Origin: Bacteroidales bacterium
Lineage (GTDB): Bacteria; Bacteroidota; Bacteroidia; Bacteroidales; UBA1556
NCBI GenBank assembly: GCA_027064095.1
Contig: JAMOQI010000036.1
Location: 31,812-95,811 of the forward strand
DNA length: 64,000 nucleotides
Direction of reading: 5' to 3'
The notes beneath the pieces are model-generated. The model was not told the origin of the DNA. It saw nothing but the letters and a program-made list of their open reading frames with translations, and did not search any database. Positions 15,994 to 25,658 of this stretch are shown piece after piece (position 1 is the first letter of the stretch; every line of letters begins with the position of its first letter). The translations under genes were made by a program, and so were the position numbers.

Positions 15994-18342
15994 ATGAAAG
16001 TTTACACAATCTTATTCTTGGCTTTTATCTTATCAGTATCTACAGCATTTGCTCAAAGTCCGAAGAAAATTTATAAAGCAGCACGAGAGCTTCAAAAAGC
16101 TGAGAAGTATCAAGATGCAATAGACAGTTATACAAAATCACTGGAATTAAACCCTAGTTACGTTAATGCTTATGTGGCGAGAGCTCAGTGTTATGAGAAA
16201 TTGGGTAAGGCAGAAGAAGCTCTTATTGATTATGAAAGAGCATCAACATTTGACCCTAAGGAAGAGGAGTATACTAAGAAAGCAGCTGAACTTTCTTATG
16301 ATTTGAAACAATATGAGCGGGCTATTAAAAATGCTAACCTGGCTTTATTACGTGATAAGAAATTACTTAATTTATACCATATTAAAATTTGGTCATTAAG
16401 TAATTTAGGAAAAATTGATGAAGCATTAGAAACTGCAAATAAGGCCATTGATATAAAAAAGAACTTCCTTACATATTATGATAAAGCTGAAATATTGTAC
16501 AATAAGAAGGATTATAAAGCCGCTCAAAATAATTATCAGCTTGCAATAACCTATGATAGGAATAATATCATTGGATATATAGGTTTAGCCAATTCTTATT
16601 ATTATCAAGACCTTTATGACCAAACTGTTTCTACAGCAAATTCTGCATTAAATATTGACCAGAGATCAAGAGATGCATATTGGATTAGGGCACTAGCTTA
16701 TTATAAGAAAGTTGATTATATGAAGGCTATTGCAGACTTGTCACAGATTATTGTTTTGCATCCGGAAGATGAAAATTTAAAGGATGTGTTTTACAAAAGA
16801 GGTGAAATATATTATGACTTTAATATGCATACGAATGCAATAAATGATTTTACTAGTGTCATTGATATTGATGAAGATTATTATTTGGCTTATTTTAAAA
16901 GAGCTGCTTCTTATGAGGCAATACACTCCTATGATAAAGCAATTACAGATTATGAGCAACTAGATGCTTTAAACCTAAAAGATTCTGCTGCAATAGCTAT
17001 GCTCGATGATGCTCATAAGAGGTTGTTTGAGCTAAAAAGAGAAAACGATAAACCAAAATTGACTATCAGTGAGCCTTATGTTACTGAGAATGGTAAAATG
17101 CAGATAGTTAAGGGTGTTGAAAAACAAAAAATAGTTGGTAGAGTTGATGATGCTAGCCCAATAAAATCATTTAGCATTAATGGTGAATCTGTTAGTTTTG
17201 ATTCAACTTCTAAGAAAAATGAATTTGTTGCAGATGTTAATGTAAAAGATAAAAACGAAATTAGATTCTCTGCTGTTGACGTATATGATAATGTTCTTAC
17301 AAAAACATATCCTATCTTAAGGACTGAAGTTGGTAAACCTGAAATATTCCTTATTCAACCTCTTGCATCTGATGATGGACAGATTTATCTTGAAAGTGAA
17401 GGAGCAACACTATATATTGAAGGTACTATTAGTGATGAAAGTAGAATCGCAAGTATTCTAATAGATAGTGTGAGCGCCTCCTATATCCCATCAGCTTTGA
17501 ATCCGAGTTTTGCTGCTACTATTAGTATCGTTAATAAGAAGAAGATTACATTTGAAGTGACTGATATATTTGGTAATAAAACTGTTTCTGAGTATATCCT
17601 GAATAGAGAAGGAGCACAAATAGCTGTTGATAATCCAATGGGAAAAACATGGGTTGTTTTTATTGAAAACTCTAAATATGAGACATTTGCATCTTTAGAT
17701 GGCCCTACCAAAGATATTTCTATGATGAAGGCTGCTTTGCATAAATATAGTATTAATAATATTATTACAAAAAGAGATATGACCAAATCTCAAATGGAAA
17801 AGTTTTTTTCCATAGAACTAAGAGATATGGTGATAAAAAATCATGTTAACTCAATAATTGTTTGGTATGCTGGTCATGGTAAATTTTTAAATAATAATGG
17901 TTACTGGGTGCCTGTTGATGGAAAAACAGATGATGAGTTTACATACTTTAATATTAATAACTTAAAGGCTGCGTTACAATCATATAGTAATGTTATAACA
18001 CACACCTTGGTTATTACTGATGCTTGTGAGTCAGGACCATCATTTTATCAGGCAATGAGATCTGACATTAAAGAAAGAGACTGTAGTGATTGGAAAGCTA
18101 CAAAATTTAAGTCTTCACAGGTGTTTTCATCGGCAGGATACGAATTAGCTTCAGATAATTCTCAGTTTACAAAAACATTTGCAAATTCGTTAATTCATAA
18201 TCCAAATTCATGTATAGATATTGAAAGTATAGTATTGCAAGTTAAGAAAGCTGTTGCTAAAAACAAACAACAAGAACCTCAATTTGGAAAGATTGATGGT
18301 TTGGCAGACGAAAATGGTACATTCTTTTTCATACGAAAATAA
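15994..18342 (+). CDS. Secreted TPR-repeat protein with C-terminal caspase (peptidase C14) domain
   Basis: A 782-residue protein with a signal peptide cleaved after STAFAQ. Residues about 25-345 are eight or nine TPR repeats (for example KYQDAIDSYTKSLELNP). Residues about 350-545 look like two beta-sandwich modules. Residues about 548-782 form a caspase fold with the catalytic dyad His628 (WYAGHG) and Cys678 (ITDACESG), so it should be an active cysteine protease. The leader implies work in the periplasm or beyond. It ends in a terminator, but a propeller-SpoIIE sensor gene begins 72 bases on in the same direction with no promoter seen, suggesting shared function. Substrates are unknown; bacterial caspases generally cleave after Arg, Lys or Asp. 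Confidence 0.88.
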   Translation: MKVYTILFLAFILSVSTAFAQSPKKIYKAARELQKAEKYQDAIDSYTKSLELNPSYVNAYVARAQCYEKLGKAEEALIDYERASTFDPKEEEYTKKAAELSYDLKQYERAIKNANLALLRDKKLLNLYHIKIWSLSNLGKIDEALETANKAIDIKKNFLTYYDKAEILYNKKDYKAAQNNYQLAITYDRNNIIGYIGLANSYYYQDLYDQTVSTANSALNIDQRSRDAYWIRALAYYKKVDYMKAIADLSQIIVLHPEDENLKDVFYKRGEIYYDFNMHTNAINDFTSVIDIDEDYYLAYFKRAASYEAIHSYDKAITDYEQLDALNLKDSAAIAMLDDAHKRLFELKRENDKPKLTISEPYVTENGKMQIVKGVEKQKIVGRVDDASPIKSFSINGESVSFDSTSKKNEFVADVNVKDKNEIRFSAVDVYDNVLTKTYPILRTEVGKPEIFLIQPLASDDGQIYLESEGATLYIEGTISDESRIASILIDSVSASYIPSALNPSFAATISIVNKKKITFEVTDIFGNKTVSEYILNREGAQIAVDNPMGKTWVVFIENSKYETFASLDGPTKDISMMKAALHKYSINNIITKRDMTKSQMEKFFSIELRDMVIKNHVNSIIVWYAGHGKFLNNNGYWVPVDGKTDDEFTYFNINNLKAALQSYSNVITHTLVITDACESGPSFYQAMRSDIKERDCSDWKATKFKSSQVFSSAGYELASDNSQFTKTFANSLIHNPNSCIDIESIVLQVKKAVAKNKQQEPQFGKIDGLADENGTFFFIRK

Positions 18343-18360
18343 GTAACTTATAATTTTTTA

Positions 18361-18391
18361 AAGGAGAAAGTGTATCTTTCTCCTTTTTTTT
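18361..18391 (+). terminator. Intrinsic terminator/attenuator between caspase and sensor genes
   Basis: AAGGAGAAAG pairs perfectly with CTTTCTCCTT across loop TGTAT and runs into a T tract. The ORF-track GTG start of the next gene (18370) lies inside this stem, which argues against that start. Only about 24 bases separate the hairpin from the next ATG. Confidence 0.85.
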
Positions 18392-18414
18392 ATGGTCACA
18401 TAATTCAGATTTCA

Positions 18415-21400
18415 ATGAAAACACACATTTTTTTAAAGGTATTTTTCACAGTTTTACTTTTTATTTCATTTTCGTCAAATATTTATTCTCAAGAATATTA
18501 TTTCGATACTTTTGGTGTTCATGAAGGAATACCTGATTCTAAAGTAAAGGCTATTGTTCAAAGTGATGATGGCTATATTTGGCTTGGCACCTCTAGTGGG
18601 TTATCACGATTTGATGGTGAGACTTTTACAAATTATAGTGTTGAAGATGGAGTAGCTCCATTAGGTGTATCTAAAATATTTATCGATTCTCATAAAAATA
18701 TTTGGATTGGGCATTTTGCCGGAGGTGTTACTATTTATAGAAATAATAAGTTTGAAACTTTTGATTTGGATAGCGTGTCGGGTGACATTACTGATTTTGT
18801 AGAAGATAGTACTAATAATATATGGATTTCAACATCAGAAAGTGGAGTTTATGTAGTAAATACGTCTACTGATAAATTCTTTATAGAGAAACACTTAATG
18901 GCAAGTGATGGATTAGGCAATATTATATTTTCAATGAGTAATACTAATTCGTTGGGAATGCTATTTGTTACTAGATACGGTGTAAAATTCTTTAATAAAA
19001 AAGTAAATGAATATGAATTTGTAAATGATCAATTTTTTGCTTGGCCACATTATTTCAATATTATTAAAGTATTCGAGGATAATAGTAATGGAATTTGGGT
19101 AGGTACTTTTAATGGCGGTCTTTATTATTACAAAGATATTAATACAAAGCCTATTATCTATGACAAAAGGGATGGTTTAGCAATGAATTTTGTCAGTTAT
19201 ATCTACCAGAGTAGGGATAGTGCTATATGGGTAGCAACTTTTGGAGGTGGTGTAAATAGATTTAAGAATTCAAAAATTAGTAATTACAATATAGAAAATG
19301 GGTTACCGGATAATAAGATTAATACAATTTATCAAGATTATGAAGGGAATATTCTTTTTGGGACTTATTCAAAAGGACTTGCTATTTATAAGGGAGATGG
19401 ATTTATAAATTACAGGAAATTTATCTCTGATAAGCCTTTACAAGTAAATGCAATAGTGAAAACTTCAGTTAATGTTTCTTGGTTTGGTACAAATGTGGGG
19501 CTGTTTAAGTACATAACAACTGACGGGCAAAAAGATATAGAAGCGTTTTATAAAGATGATATTAATCTGCAATCAAATGATATTAGATCTTTAAAAATAG
19601 ATAAAGATAAAAATATTTGGATTGGAACTTTCGGTGGCGGTTTGTCGATGTACAATTATACTACTAAAAAAATAGAGTATCCTTACTATCCAAATATGCT
19701 AATACTACAATCAAATAAAGTACCCAATGTTACAGCTTTAGAGATTGATAAAGAGGGCAATATTTGGATTGGAAGTAATGGAGGACTAATTTATTTTGAA
19801 CCAAAAAATAATAAGACAGATATTTTAACACAGGGAAATGGATTGCAAAATAATGACATTTCTTCATTGTATTGTGATGATAATGCTACTGTTTGGATTG
19901 GACATCAGGACAAAGGTATTTCAAGAATTGATGGTAGCAAGATATCTAAGTATGATATTGGAGTACAAATTACACCAACATGCTTTTTAGGAAATGAAAA
20001 GGACTTGTGGGTAGGAACACAAGGCCTTGGATTATTTCATTTGAAAGGAAAAAAAGTATTCGAGCATTATAGTATAGATAATGGTTTGCTCTCTAACTTA
20101 ATTACAGCATTGAGTAGTGATGAGAAAGGAAATATTATTATTGGAACAAATAGGGGGCTTAATAAAATAAACCTTACAGATTCAATTATAGGTTCCTTTG
20201 GTCCTAAGGAGGGTTTTGTTGGTATAGAAGTTAAACCAAATGCATTTTATAAAACTCAGAATGGCAATATATTATGTGGTACTGCTTTAGGGTTGACATT
20301 AATTCAAACAAATAATTTATTTGTAAATTATAAGCCGGCTATTATTAATATTAAGCGACTAAGAGTTAATCTTCAAGATTGGCCATTAAAACAAGGTGCT
20401 AAGTTTGAATATAACAATAATTCAATACTTATTGATTATAAAGCCATATGTATTTCAGATGCTTCTGAAGTGCAGTATAAAGTTAGATTGCTTGGAGCTG
20501 AAACAGAATGGCAACCACTGACGAAACAGACCTATGCAAATTTTCCGGCATTACCTCCGGGTGAGTATGTTTTTGAGGTTAAGGCAAGAAATAACTCCGG
20601 TATTTGGAATAATCATCCACAGCAGTACAGATTTACTATTTTACCTCCGTTTTGGCAAACAATATGGTTTTATACTATTGCAATAGTTGTACTTATTATT
20701 TCTATAGTTTTATTTGTAAAAATTAGAGAACGCCAATTATTAAAAGAAAAAGCTGAACTGGAAAGCAAAGTAAAAGAAAGAACAGTAGAAGTTAGGATGA
20801 AAAATCAACTTCTTGCTAAAAAGAATAAGGATATTACCGATAGTATAAACTATGCAAGAAGAATTCAAAGGGCAATAATGCCGCCACAAACAAAAATGAA
20901 TGAATTGTTAGCCTCTTCATTTATTTATTATAGACCCAAAGATATAGTTAGTGGTGATTTCCATTGGAATACATTTCATAACAATAGACTTATTGTTACA
21001 GCTGCAGATTGTACAGGTCATGGTGTACCAGGTGCTTTTATGAGTATGATAAGCATTAGTTCGCTAAATAAAATTGTTAAAGAGAAACAAATTACCGATC
21101 CAGCTAGAATTCTTGATAGTTTGAGATATGACATTATCAATGACCTGAAGCAAAGTGGCGATATGCAAACAAAAGATGGTTTAGATATAGCATTGCTTTC
21201 TATTGATACTGAAAATAAAATAATTGATTACGCTGGCGCATATAACTCAATGTATGTTGTCAAAAAATATCCTGTAAATAAATCAGTGCTAAACTATGAT
21301 TTTAATTACTCCATTTTTAATGATAGACTCATAGAGGTAAAAGCAGATAGAATGCCTATCGGTATGTCTGATAGAATGAATTTAAATTTTACAACTAAGA

Positions 21401-21633
21401 GGATGCAGATGGAAGCAGGTGACAGAGTTTATATCACTACAGATGGTTATATTGACCAATTTGGTGGAGAAAAAGGGAAGAAGTTTATGTCTAAAAGGTT
21501 TAAAAATCTTTTGTTGGAATTGCCATATATGAACTCCGAAAATGCATTGCAAAAACTTGATAAACAATTTATTGAGTGGAGAGGGGAGCATGAACAAATA
21601 GATGATGTTTTAGTAATTGGCATTTGTTTTTAA
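18415..21633 (+). CDS. Beta-propeller sensor with SpoIIE (PP2C-type) phosphatase output, SiaA/RsbU-like
   Basis: The protein has 1072 residues from ATG 18415; the track GTG at 18370 lies in a terminator stem. Order: signal sequence (NIYSQ), a two-component-regulator-type propeller of 12-14 repeats (about 25-630, with NIWIGTFGGGLSMY-like blades), a Y_Y_Y domain (about 665-745), one membrane helix (about 748-770), a coiled-coil linker (770-815) and a SpoIIE phosphatase (about 830-1072) with GDFHW, TAADCTGHGVPGAFMS and GLDIALL. The propeller faces the periplasm and the phosphatase the cytoplasm. SiaB- and SiaC-like genes follow, so it probably dephosphorylates the SiaC-like protein upon sensing an envelope ligand. 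Domains are clear; ligand is unknown. Confidence 0.9.
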   Translation: MKTHIFLKVFFTVLLFISFSSNIYSQEYYFDTFGVHEGIPDSKVKAIVQSDDGYIWLGTSSGLSRFDGETFTNYSVEDGVAPLGVSKIFIDSHKNIWIGHFAGGVTIYRNNKFETFDLDSVSGDITDFVEDSTNNIWISTSESGVYVVNTSTDKFFIEKHLMASDGLGNIIFSMSNTNSLGMLFVTRYGVKFFNKKVNEYEFVNDQFFAWPHYFNIIKVFEDNSNGIWVGTFNGGLYYYKDINTKPIIYDKRDGLAMNFVSYIYQSRDSAIWVATFGGGVNRFKNSKISNYNIENGLPDNKINTIYQDYEGNILFGTYSKGLAIYKGDGFINYRKFISDKPLQVNAIVKTSVNVSWFGTNVGLFKYITTDGQKDIEAFYKDDINLQSNDIRSLKIDKDKNIWIGTFGGGLSMYNYTTKKIEYPYYPNMLILQSNKVPNVTALEIDKEGNIWIGSNGGLIYFEPKNNKTDILTQGNGLQNNDISSLYCDDNATVWIGHQDKGISRIDGSKISKYDIGVQITPTCFLGNEKDLWVGTQGLGLFHLKGKKVFEHYSIDNGLLSNLITALSSDEKGNIIIGTNRGLNKINLTDSIIGSFGPKEGFVGIEVKPNAFYKTQNGNILCGTALGLTLIQTNNLFVNYKPAIINIKRLRVNLQDWPLKQGAKFEYNNNSILIDYKAICISDASEVQYKVRLLGAETEWQPLTKQTYANFPALPPGEYVFEVKARNNSGIWNNHPQQYRFTILPPFWQTIWFYTIAIVVLIISIVLFVKIRERQLLKEKAELESKVKERTVEVRMKNQLLAKKNKDITDSINYARRIQRAIMPPQTKMNELLASSFIYYRPKDIVSGDFHWNTFHNNRLIVTAADCTGHGVPGAFMSMISISSLNKIVKEKQITDPARILDSLRYDIINDLKQSGDMQTKDGLDIALLSIDTENKIIDYAGAYNSMYVVKKYPVNKSVLNYDFNYSIFNDRLIEVKADRMPIGMSDRMNLNFTTKRMQMEAGDRVYITTDGYIDQFGGEKGKKFMSKRFKNLLLELPYMNSENALQKLDKQFIEWRGEHEQIDDVLVIGICF

Positions 21634-21700
21634 TATAGTGAGATATAAATAGTTTTTTTTTATAAATTAGTGGCTTTAAATAATTCATAAAATTTTTGAT

Positions 21701-22243
21701 ATGAATACTTATGAAAAGTTTCGTAAAATGATGGATAATCATATTATGTTATCCTTTAAAGGCGAAATAACATCGGATATAATCAATATGGTTCTTCAAA
21801 TAATGGAAACAAGGTTAGATGCCGTTGCAGAAAAGGGAAGTGTTAGAAAAAAGATATTTAACGTCCTTGTAGAGTGTATGCAAAATTTGTATCACCACTC
21901 AGAGCCTGAGGTGCCTGGTCAAATTCATACCAGGCGAGCAATGTTGGAGCTTTCCTTTAATGAAGATTATTATTTTATTTTGACTGGTAATTATATCAAA
22001 AATAAAGAAATAAAACGTCTTAAAGAACGAATAGATAGAGTTAATTCTTTATCAAAAGAAGAATTAAGAAAATATTACAGAGAAATACTTGATAACAACA
22101 GGATTTCGGATAAAGGAGGAGCTGATTTAGGTATGATTGATATGGCTCGTAAATCAGGTCAAAAACTTGATTATAACTTTACCGAAGTTAATGACGAACT
22201 ATCATTTTTTGACTTGACTGTTAAAGTTGCTAAGAAAAAATAG
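21701..22243 (+). CDS. siaB: SiaB-family protein kinase
   Basis: A 180-residue cytoplasmic GHKL-type kinase of the SiaB family. The N-box appears as LVECMQNLYHHSE (near residue 60-72) and the Gly-rich ATP lid as GGADLGMIDMA. In Pseudomonas, SiaB phosphorylates the small protein SiaC and opposes the SpoIIE-type phosphatase SiaA. The same three functions are encoded side by side here, 67 bases after the phosphatase gene and 36 before the siaC-like gene, so the partner-switching logic is probably kept. Confidence 0.85.
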   Translation: MNTYEKFRKMMDNHIMLSFKGEITSDIINMVLQIMETRLDAVAEKGSVRKKIFNVLVECMQNLYHHSEPEVPGQIHTRRAMLELSFNEDYYFILTGNYIKNKEIKRLKERIDRVNSLSKEELRKYYREILDNNRISDKGGADLGMIDMARKSGQKLDYNFTEVNDELSFFDLTVKVAKKK

Positions 22244-22279
22244 AATTTACATTTATTAATTATAAATAAAATTACGAAG

Positions 22280-22663
22280 ATGGATAATTTAAATATAGAA
22301 GGAACAAAACAAACTCCAGAAATTGATTTTGATGCTGCATCTGGAATATTAAAGATTTCTGGAAGATCTATCCCTGAAAATACTTTTGAGTTCTTTAATC
22401 CAGTGTTATTATGGCTTGACTCTTATGCTGCTGAAGCCCCCGAAAAAGTTATAGCTAAAATTAATCTTGAATATTTTAATACAAGCTCTTCAAAGTATAT
22501 TTTGGAAGTTCTTAAAAGATTGAAGAATATATTACATGACGGAAAAGATGTATTAGTACAATGGTATTATGAGGAAGATGATGAAGAGATGATGGAAACA
22601 GGCGAGGATTATGAAGATGTAAGTGGCTTGCCTTTTGAAATTATTGCTGTAGAAGAGGATTAA
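22280..22663 (+). CDS. siaC: SiaC-family regulatory phosphoprotein (DUF1987)
   Basis: A 127-residue SiaC-type protein. The central segment NLEYFNTSSSKYILEVLK carries Thr68, the same residue number and context as the Thr phosphorylated by SiaB in Pseudomonas SiaC. An acidic stretch (YEEDDEEMMETGEDYEDV) near 95-115 lies before the C-terminus. In the known system unphosphorylated SiaC activates the diguanylate cyclase SiaD; here no GGDEF gene is adjacent, and a coiled-coil membrane protein follows after five bases. Identity is firm; the target is inferred. Confidence 0.88.
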   Translation: MDNLNIEGTKQTPEIDFDAASGILKISGRSIPENTFEFFNPVLLWLDSYAAEAPEKVIAKINLEYFNTSSSKYILEVLKRLKNILHDGKDVLVQWYYEEDDEEMMETGEDYEDVSGLPFEIIAVEED

Positions 22664-22668
22664 TATAA

Positions 22669-23190
22669 ATGGCTAAACAAAGTATATATCAACGTGAGAT
22701 TGAGAATCTTGAACAAAGTAAGTCTTTTCTTAAAAGGAGTGAATACTCTAAATTAGAATTGCAACTTGAGTTCAAAAAGATAGTTGAGAATTATGAAGAA
22801 CTCATTGATCAGGTAAAGATAATTACTAAGATTAGTGATAGGCTTCAGAAGAAGTTGAATAGAACTAATGAAGCATTAGAGAATTCGAATAATCAGTTAG
22901 CTGAGCTAAATAGTCAGCTTAATGAAACTATTGACCAGCTTACTGAAGCAAAAATAGGTAGGCGTGCTGCCACTATTGTTATGATGGTTGCTATAGCGCT
23001 TTTTATTATTTCAGAAGCTTTTATTGAACCTCAAATTGATAAAATGTTTTCTGATAATTTTATTGTAGGTCTGGGCCTTAAATTGGTAGTTGCGATTCTT
23101 ATTAAGCCGGGTGAAGATTTTGCTAATAAATATATGCTTCGTAAAGCAAGAAAAAAACAACTTGAAGATGCTAAGGTGCAAGGTCATTAG
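22669..23190 (+). CDS. Coiled-coil membrane protein, candidate output of the Sia-like module
   Basis: A 173-residue protein without a recognised family. Residues about 15-98 form a long heptad coiled coil (RLQKKLNRTNEALENSNNQ region). Two hydrophobic helices follow (about 103-120 and 133-147), and a Lys/Arg-rich tail ends the protein. The topology suggests a cytoplasmic coiled coil anchored by a membrane hairpin. It starts five bases after the siaC-like gene and is followed by a strong terminator, so it is the last gene of the operon, at the position SiaD holds in Pseudomonas. It may be what the SiaC-like protein binds; this is a positional inference only. Confidence 0.7.
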   Translation: MAKQSIYQREIENLEQSKSFLKRSEYSKLELQLEFKKIVENYEELIDQVKIITKISDRLQKKLNRTNEALENSNNQLAELNSQLNETIDQLTEAKIGRRAATIVMMVAIALFIISEAFIEPQIDKMFSDNFIVGLGLKLVVAILIKPGEDFANKYMLRKARKKQLEDAKVQGH

Positions 23191-23210
23191 TTATTAGAAT
23201 ATTGAAAATA

Positions 23211-23246
23211 AAAAAGTTGTACTAATTAGTACAACTTTTTTATTTT
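23211..23246 (+). terminator. Intrinsic terminator after the Sia-like operon
   Basis: A perfect 30-base palindrome with arms AAAAAGTTGTACTAA and TTAGTACAACTTTTT. It has T tracts on both strands but only a plus-strand gene upstream. It closes the sensor-SiaB-SiaC-membrane protein unit. Confidence 0.88.
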
Positions 23247-23262
23247 ACATAATTATTATTCT

Positions 23263-23270
23263 TACATTTG
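23263..23270 (+). promoter_or_regulatory. -7 box of the TonB-dependent receptor gene
   Basis: TACATTTG followed by G matches TAnnTTTG, about 34 bases before the ATG. The -33 region is a weak T-rich stretch. Confidence 0.5.
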
Positions 23271-23303
23271 GCGAACACACAATAAATTGAATAAATATAT
23301 TAA

Positions 23304-25658
23304 ATGATTAAGTTACAGATATTTATCCCGTTAATTATAGTCTTTGTTTTTGGCTTTGTTGATATATCTTTTTCTCAAAATGCTACTATTAGAGGTTCTG
23401 TTTATGAGAAGTCTACAGGCCAGCCTATACTTTATACAAATGTTTATCTTAAAGGAACAAATATAGGAGGTGTTACTGATGTCAATGGCTATTTTACTAT
23501 AAGTTATATTCCAAAAGGAAATTATATTTTAACGATTAGTTATATAGGTTTTGATACTTTAAGTATTCCAATTTCAATAAATGGAAATGAAATTATCAAT
23601 AAGAAGCTTTTCTTAGTAAAGTCAGCATACGAAATTTCAGGTGCTACTATTTCTGCAGAAAGACAAACTTCGCTTATTGACCCTACTACTTCCATTGTAA
23701 GAGTGACTCCTAAAACTATGAACCGACTGCCTACAATTGGTGGTCAAGCTGATCTGGCTCAATATTTACAGGTCGTGCCTGGTGTGGTTTTTACTGGCGA
23801 TCAGGGTGGACAGCTATATATTAGGGGAGGTACTCCTGTTCAGAATTTAGTCTTACTTGATGGAATGATAGTTTATAATCCATTTCATTCCATTGGTTTG
23901 TTTTCAGTTTTTGATGTAGATATTATTCGCAATGCAGATGTTTATACAGGAGGTTTTGGCGCTGAATATGGAGGTAGAATTTCTTCTGTTATGGATATTA
24001 CTACCAGATATGGGAACCCTTATAGAACTGCCGGTAAAATTGATATAAATACTTTTGGTGCAAAATTATTAGTTGAAGGGCCAATTGTGAAACCCAAAAC
24101 TCCTGAATCCGGTAGTATTACATATATGCTTTCTGCTAAGAAATCATATATTGATAAGACTTCTGAATCGGTATATAAATATGTAAATAATGGAGATGGG
24201 CTGCCATTTACTTTTGCAGATTTTTATGGAAAAGTATCTTTTAATGGCAATAATGGCAATAGAATGGATTTTTTTGGTTTTAATTTTAATGATCAAGTTA
24301 GTTATCAGACTATCAATAATTATGAGTGGCATTCCTATGGTGGAGGAATGAAGTTCACGGTTGTACCAGGTTCGTCACCTATGCTTTTAACAGGGCATAT
24401 TTCATATTCTGATTATACTATTAGTTTAAATGATGGTTCAAGTATTCCTAGAAGTAGCGAAGTGGGGGGCTTTAATATGGGCCTGGCTTTTAAATATTTT
24501 TTAGGTAAAAAAAACTCTTTGGATTATGGTGTAGATATCAAAGGTTTTAAAACTAATTTTCAATTTAGTAACTCATTGAATAGAACAATTTACCAAAGGG
24601 AGTCAACCACTGAGATTGCGGGATTCTTAACATCAAGGTTTTTGTTTGGTGCTAAAAAGTTTGCCGGAAGTAAAAACGAAATATCACAACTAATTGTTGT
24701 TCCGGGAATTAGATTGCATTATTATGCTTCGTTATCAAACTTCTCTTTAGAGCCTCGTTTGTCAATGAAGTATAATATCTCACCTAGCTTTAGAATTAAA
24801 GCAGCATCAGGTATTTATTCTCAAAATCTGATAAGTACTGCTTCCGACAGAGATGTTGTGAATTTGTTTTATGGATTTATCTCTGGTCCCGATAACCTTC
24901 AAAAAGAATTTGATGGTGAAAAACTAACACATAAATTACAAAAATCAACACATCTTATTGCTGGTTTTGAATATGATTTTAACAATTATCTAACTCTTAA
25001 TTTTGAAGCTTATTATAAGTGGTTTAATCAGTTAACAAATATGAATAAAAATAAAATTTTTGATGATACTCCTGAATATATTGATAAGCCAGATGCATTA
25101 AAGAAAGATTTTATTATAGAGAAAGGAGATGCTGAAGGTTTTGATGTGTCATTCAAATATCAGAAAAAGCGGATTTATATTTGGGCTGTATATTCATTGT
25201 CTTTTAATCATAGATATGATGGGTTGATAACTTATGTTCCTCATTTTGATAGACGTCATAATGTAAACTTTCTTACTAATTATTCACTTGGAAATAAAAG
25301 GCTCTGGGATATTAATTTTAGGTGGAACTTAGGTTCAGGATTTCCATTTACACCTACTGCAGGAAATTATGAGATAATGAATTTCCAGAATGGAATTGGC
25401 TCAGATTATACTACTAATAATGGAGAAATAGGTATTGTTTATGGGGCAATAAATAGCAAACGATTGCCGCTATATCACCGCTTGGATATTGGTATAAAGA
25501 GACGATTCCCATTTTCAGATCAATCTACATTAGTGGTTTCTCTTAGTGTTACCAATGTTTATAATAGAAATAATATATTCTATATCGATAGAGTAACAAA
25601 TGAGCGTGTTGACCAACTACCATTTATGCCGGCTCTTGGAGTTAGTTTAACTTTTTAG
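23304..25658 (+). CDS. TonB-dependent receptor with CarboxypepD_reg-like domain
   Basis: A 784-residue outer-membrane protein. A signal peptide (ending SFSQ) is followed by a carboxypeptidase-regulatory-like beta-sandwich (about 27-108, RGSVYEKSTGQPILYTNVYLKG region), a plug (about 125-230, with LAQYLQVVPGVVFTGDQGGQLYIRGG) and a TonB-type barrel ending in aromatic TF. It lacks the SusC-specific lead-in and has no SusD partner, so it belongs to the non-Sus receptor group seen for metals, cofactors or small peptides. It is a single-gene unit with its own promoter after the terminator of the Sia-like operon. The ligand cannot be inferred. Confidence 0.9.
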   Translation: MIKLQIFIPLIIVFVFGFVDISFSQNATIRGSVYEKSTGQPILYTNVYLKGTNIGGVTDVNGYFTISYIPKGNYILTISYIGFDTLSIPISINGNEIINKKLFLVKSAYEISGATISAERQTSLIDPTTSIVRVTPKTMNRLPTIGGQADLAQYLQVVPGVVFTGDQGGQLYIRGGTPVQNLVLLDGMIVYNPFHSIGLFSVFDVDIIRNADVYTGGFGAEYGGRISSVMDITTRYGNPYRTAGKIDINTFGAKLLVEGPIVKPKTPESGSITYMLSAKKSYIDKTSESVYKYVNNGDGLPFTFADFYGKVSFNGNNGNRMDFFGFNFNDQVSYQTINNYEWHSYGGGMKFTVVPGSSPMLLTGHISYSDYTISLNDGSSIPRSSEVGGFNMGLAFKYFLGKKNSLDYGVDIKGFKTNFQFSNSLNRTIYQRESTTEIAGFLTSRFLFGAKKFAGSKNEISQLIVVPGIRLHYYASLSNFSLEPRLSMKYNISPSFRIKAASGIYSQNLISTASDRDVVNLFYGFISGPDNLQKEFDGEKLTHKLQKSTHLIAGFEYDFNNYLTLNFEAYYKWFNQLTNMNKNKIFDDTPEYIDKPDALKKDFIIEKGDAEGFDVSFKYQKKRIYIWAVYSLSFNHRYDGLITYVPHFDRRHNVNFLTNYSLGNKRLWDINFRWNLGSGFPFTPTAGNYEIMNFQNGIGSDYTTNNGEIGIVYGAINSKRLPLYHRLDIGIKRRFPFSDQSTLVVSLSVTNVYNRNNIFYIDRVTNERVDQLPFMPALGVSLTF

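Noticed and set aside
18370-18414. GTG start of the propeller-SpoIIE gene in the ORF track
   Set aside because: It lies within the stem of the caspase-gene terminator and adds residues before an otherwise normal signal peptide. ATG 18415 is used instead.
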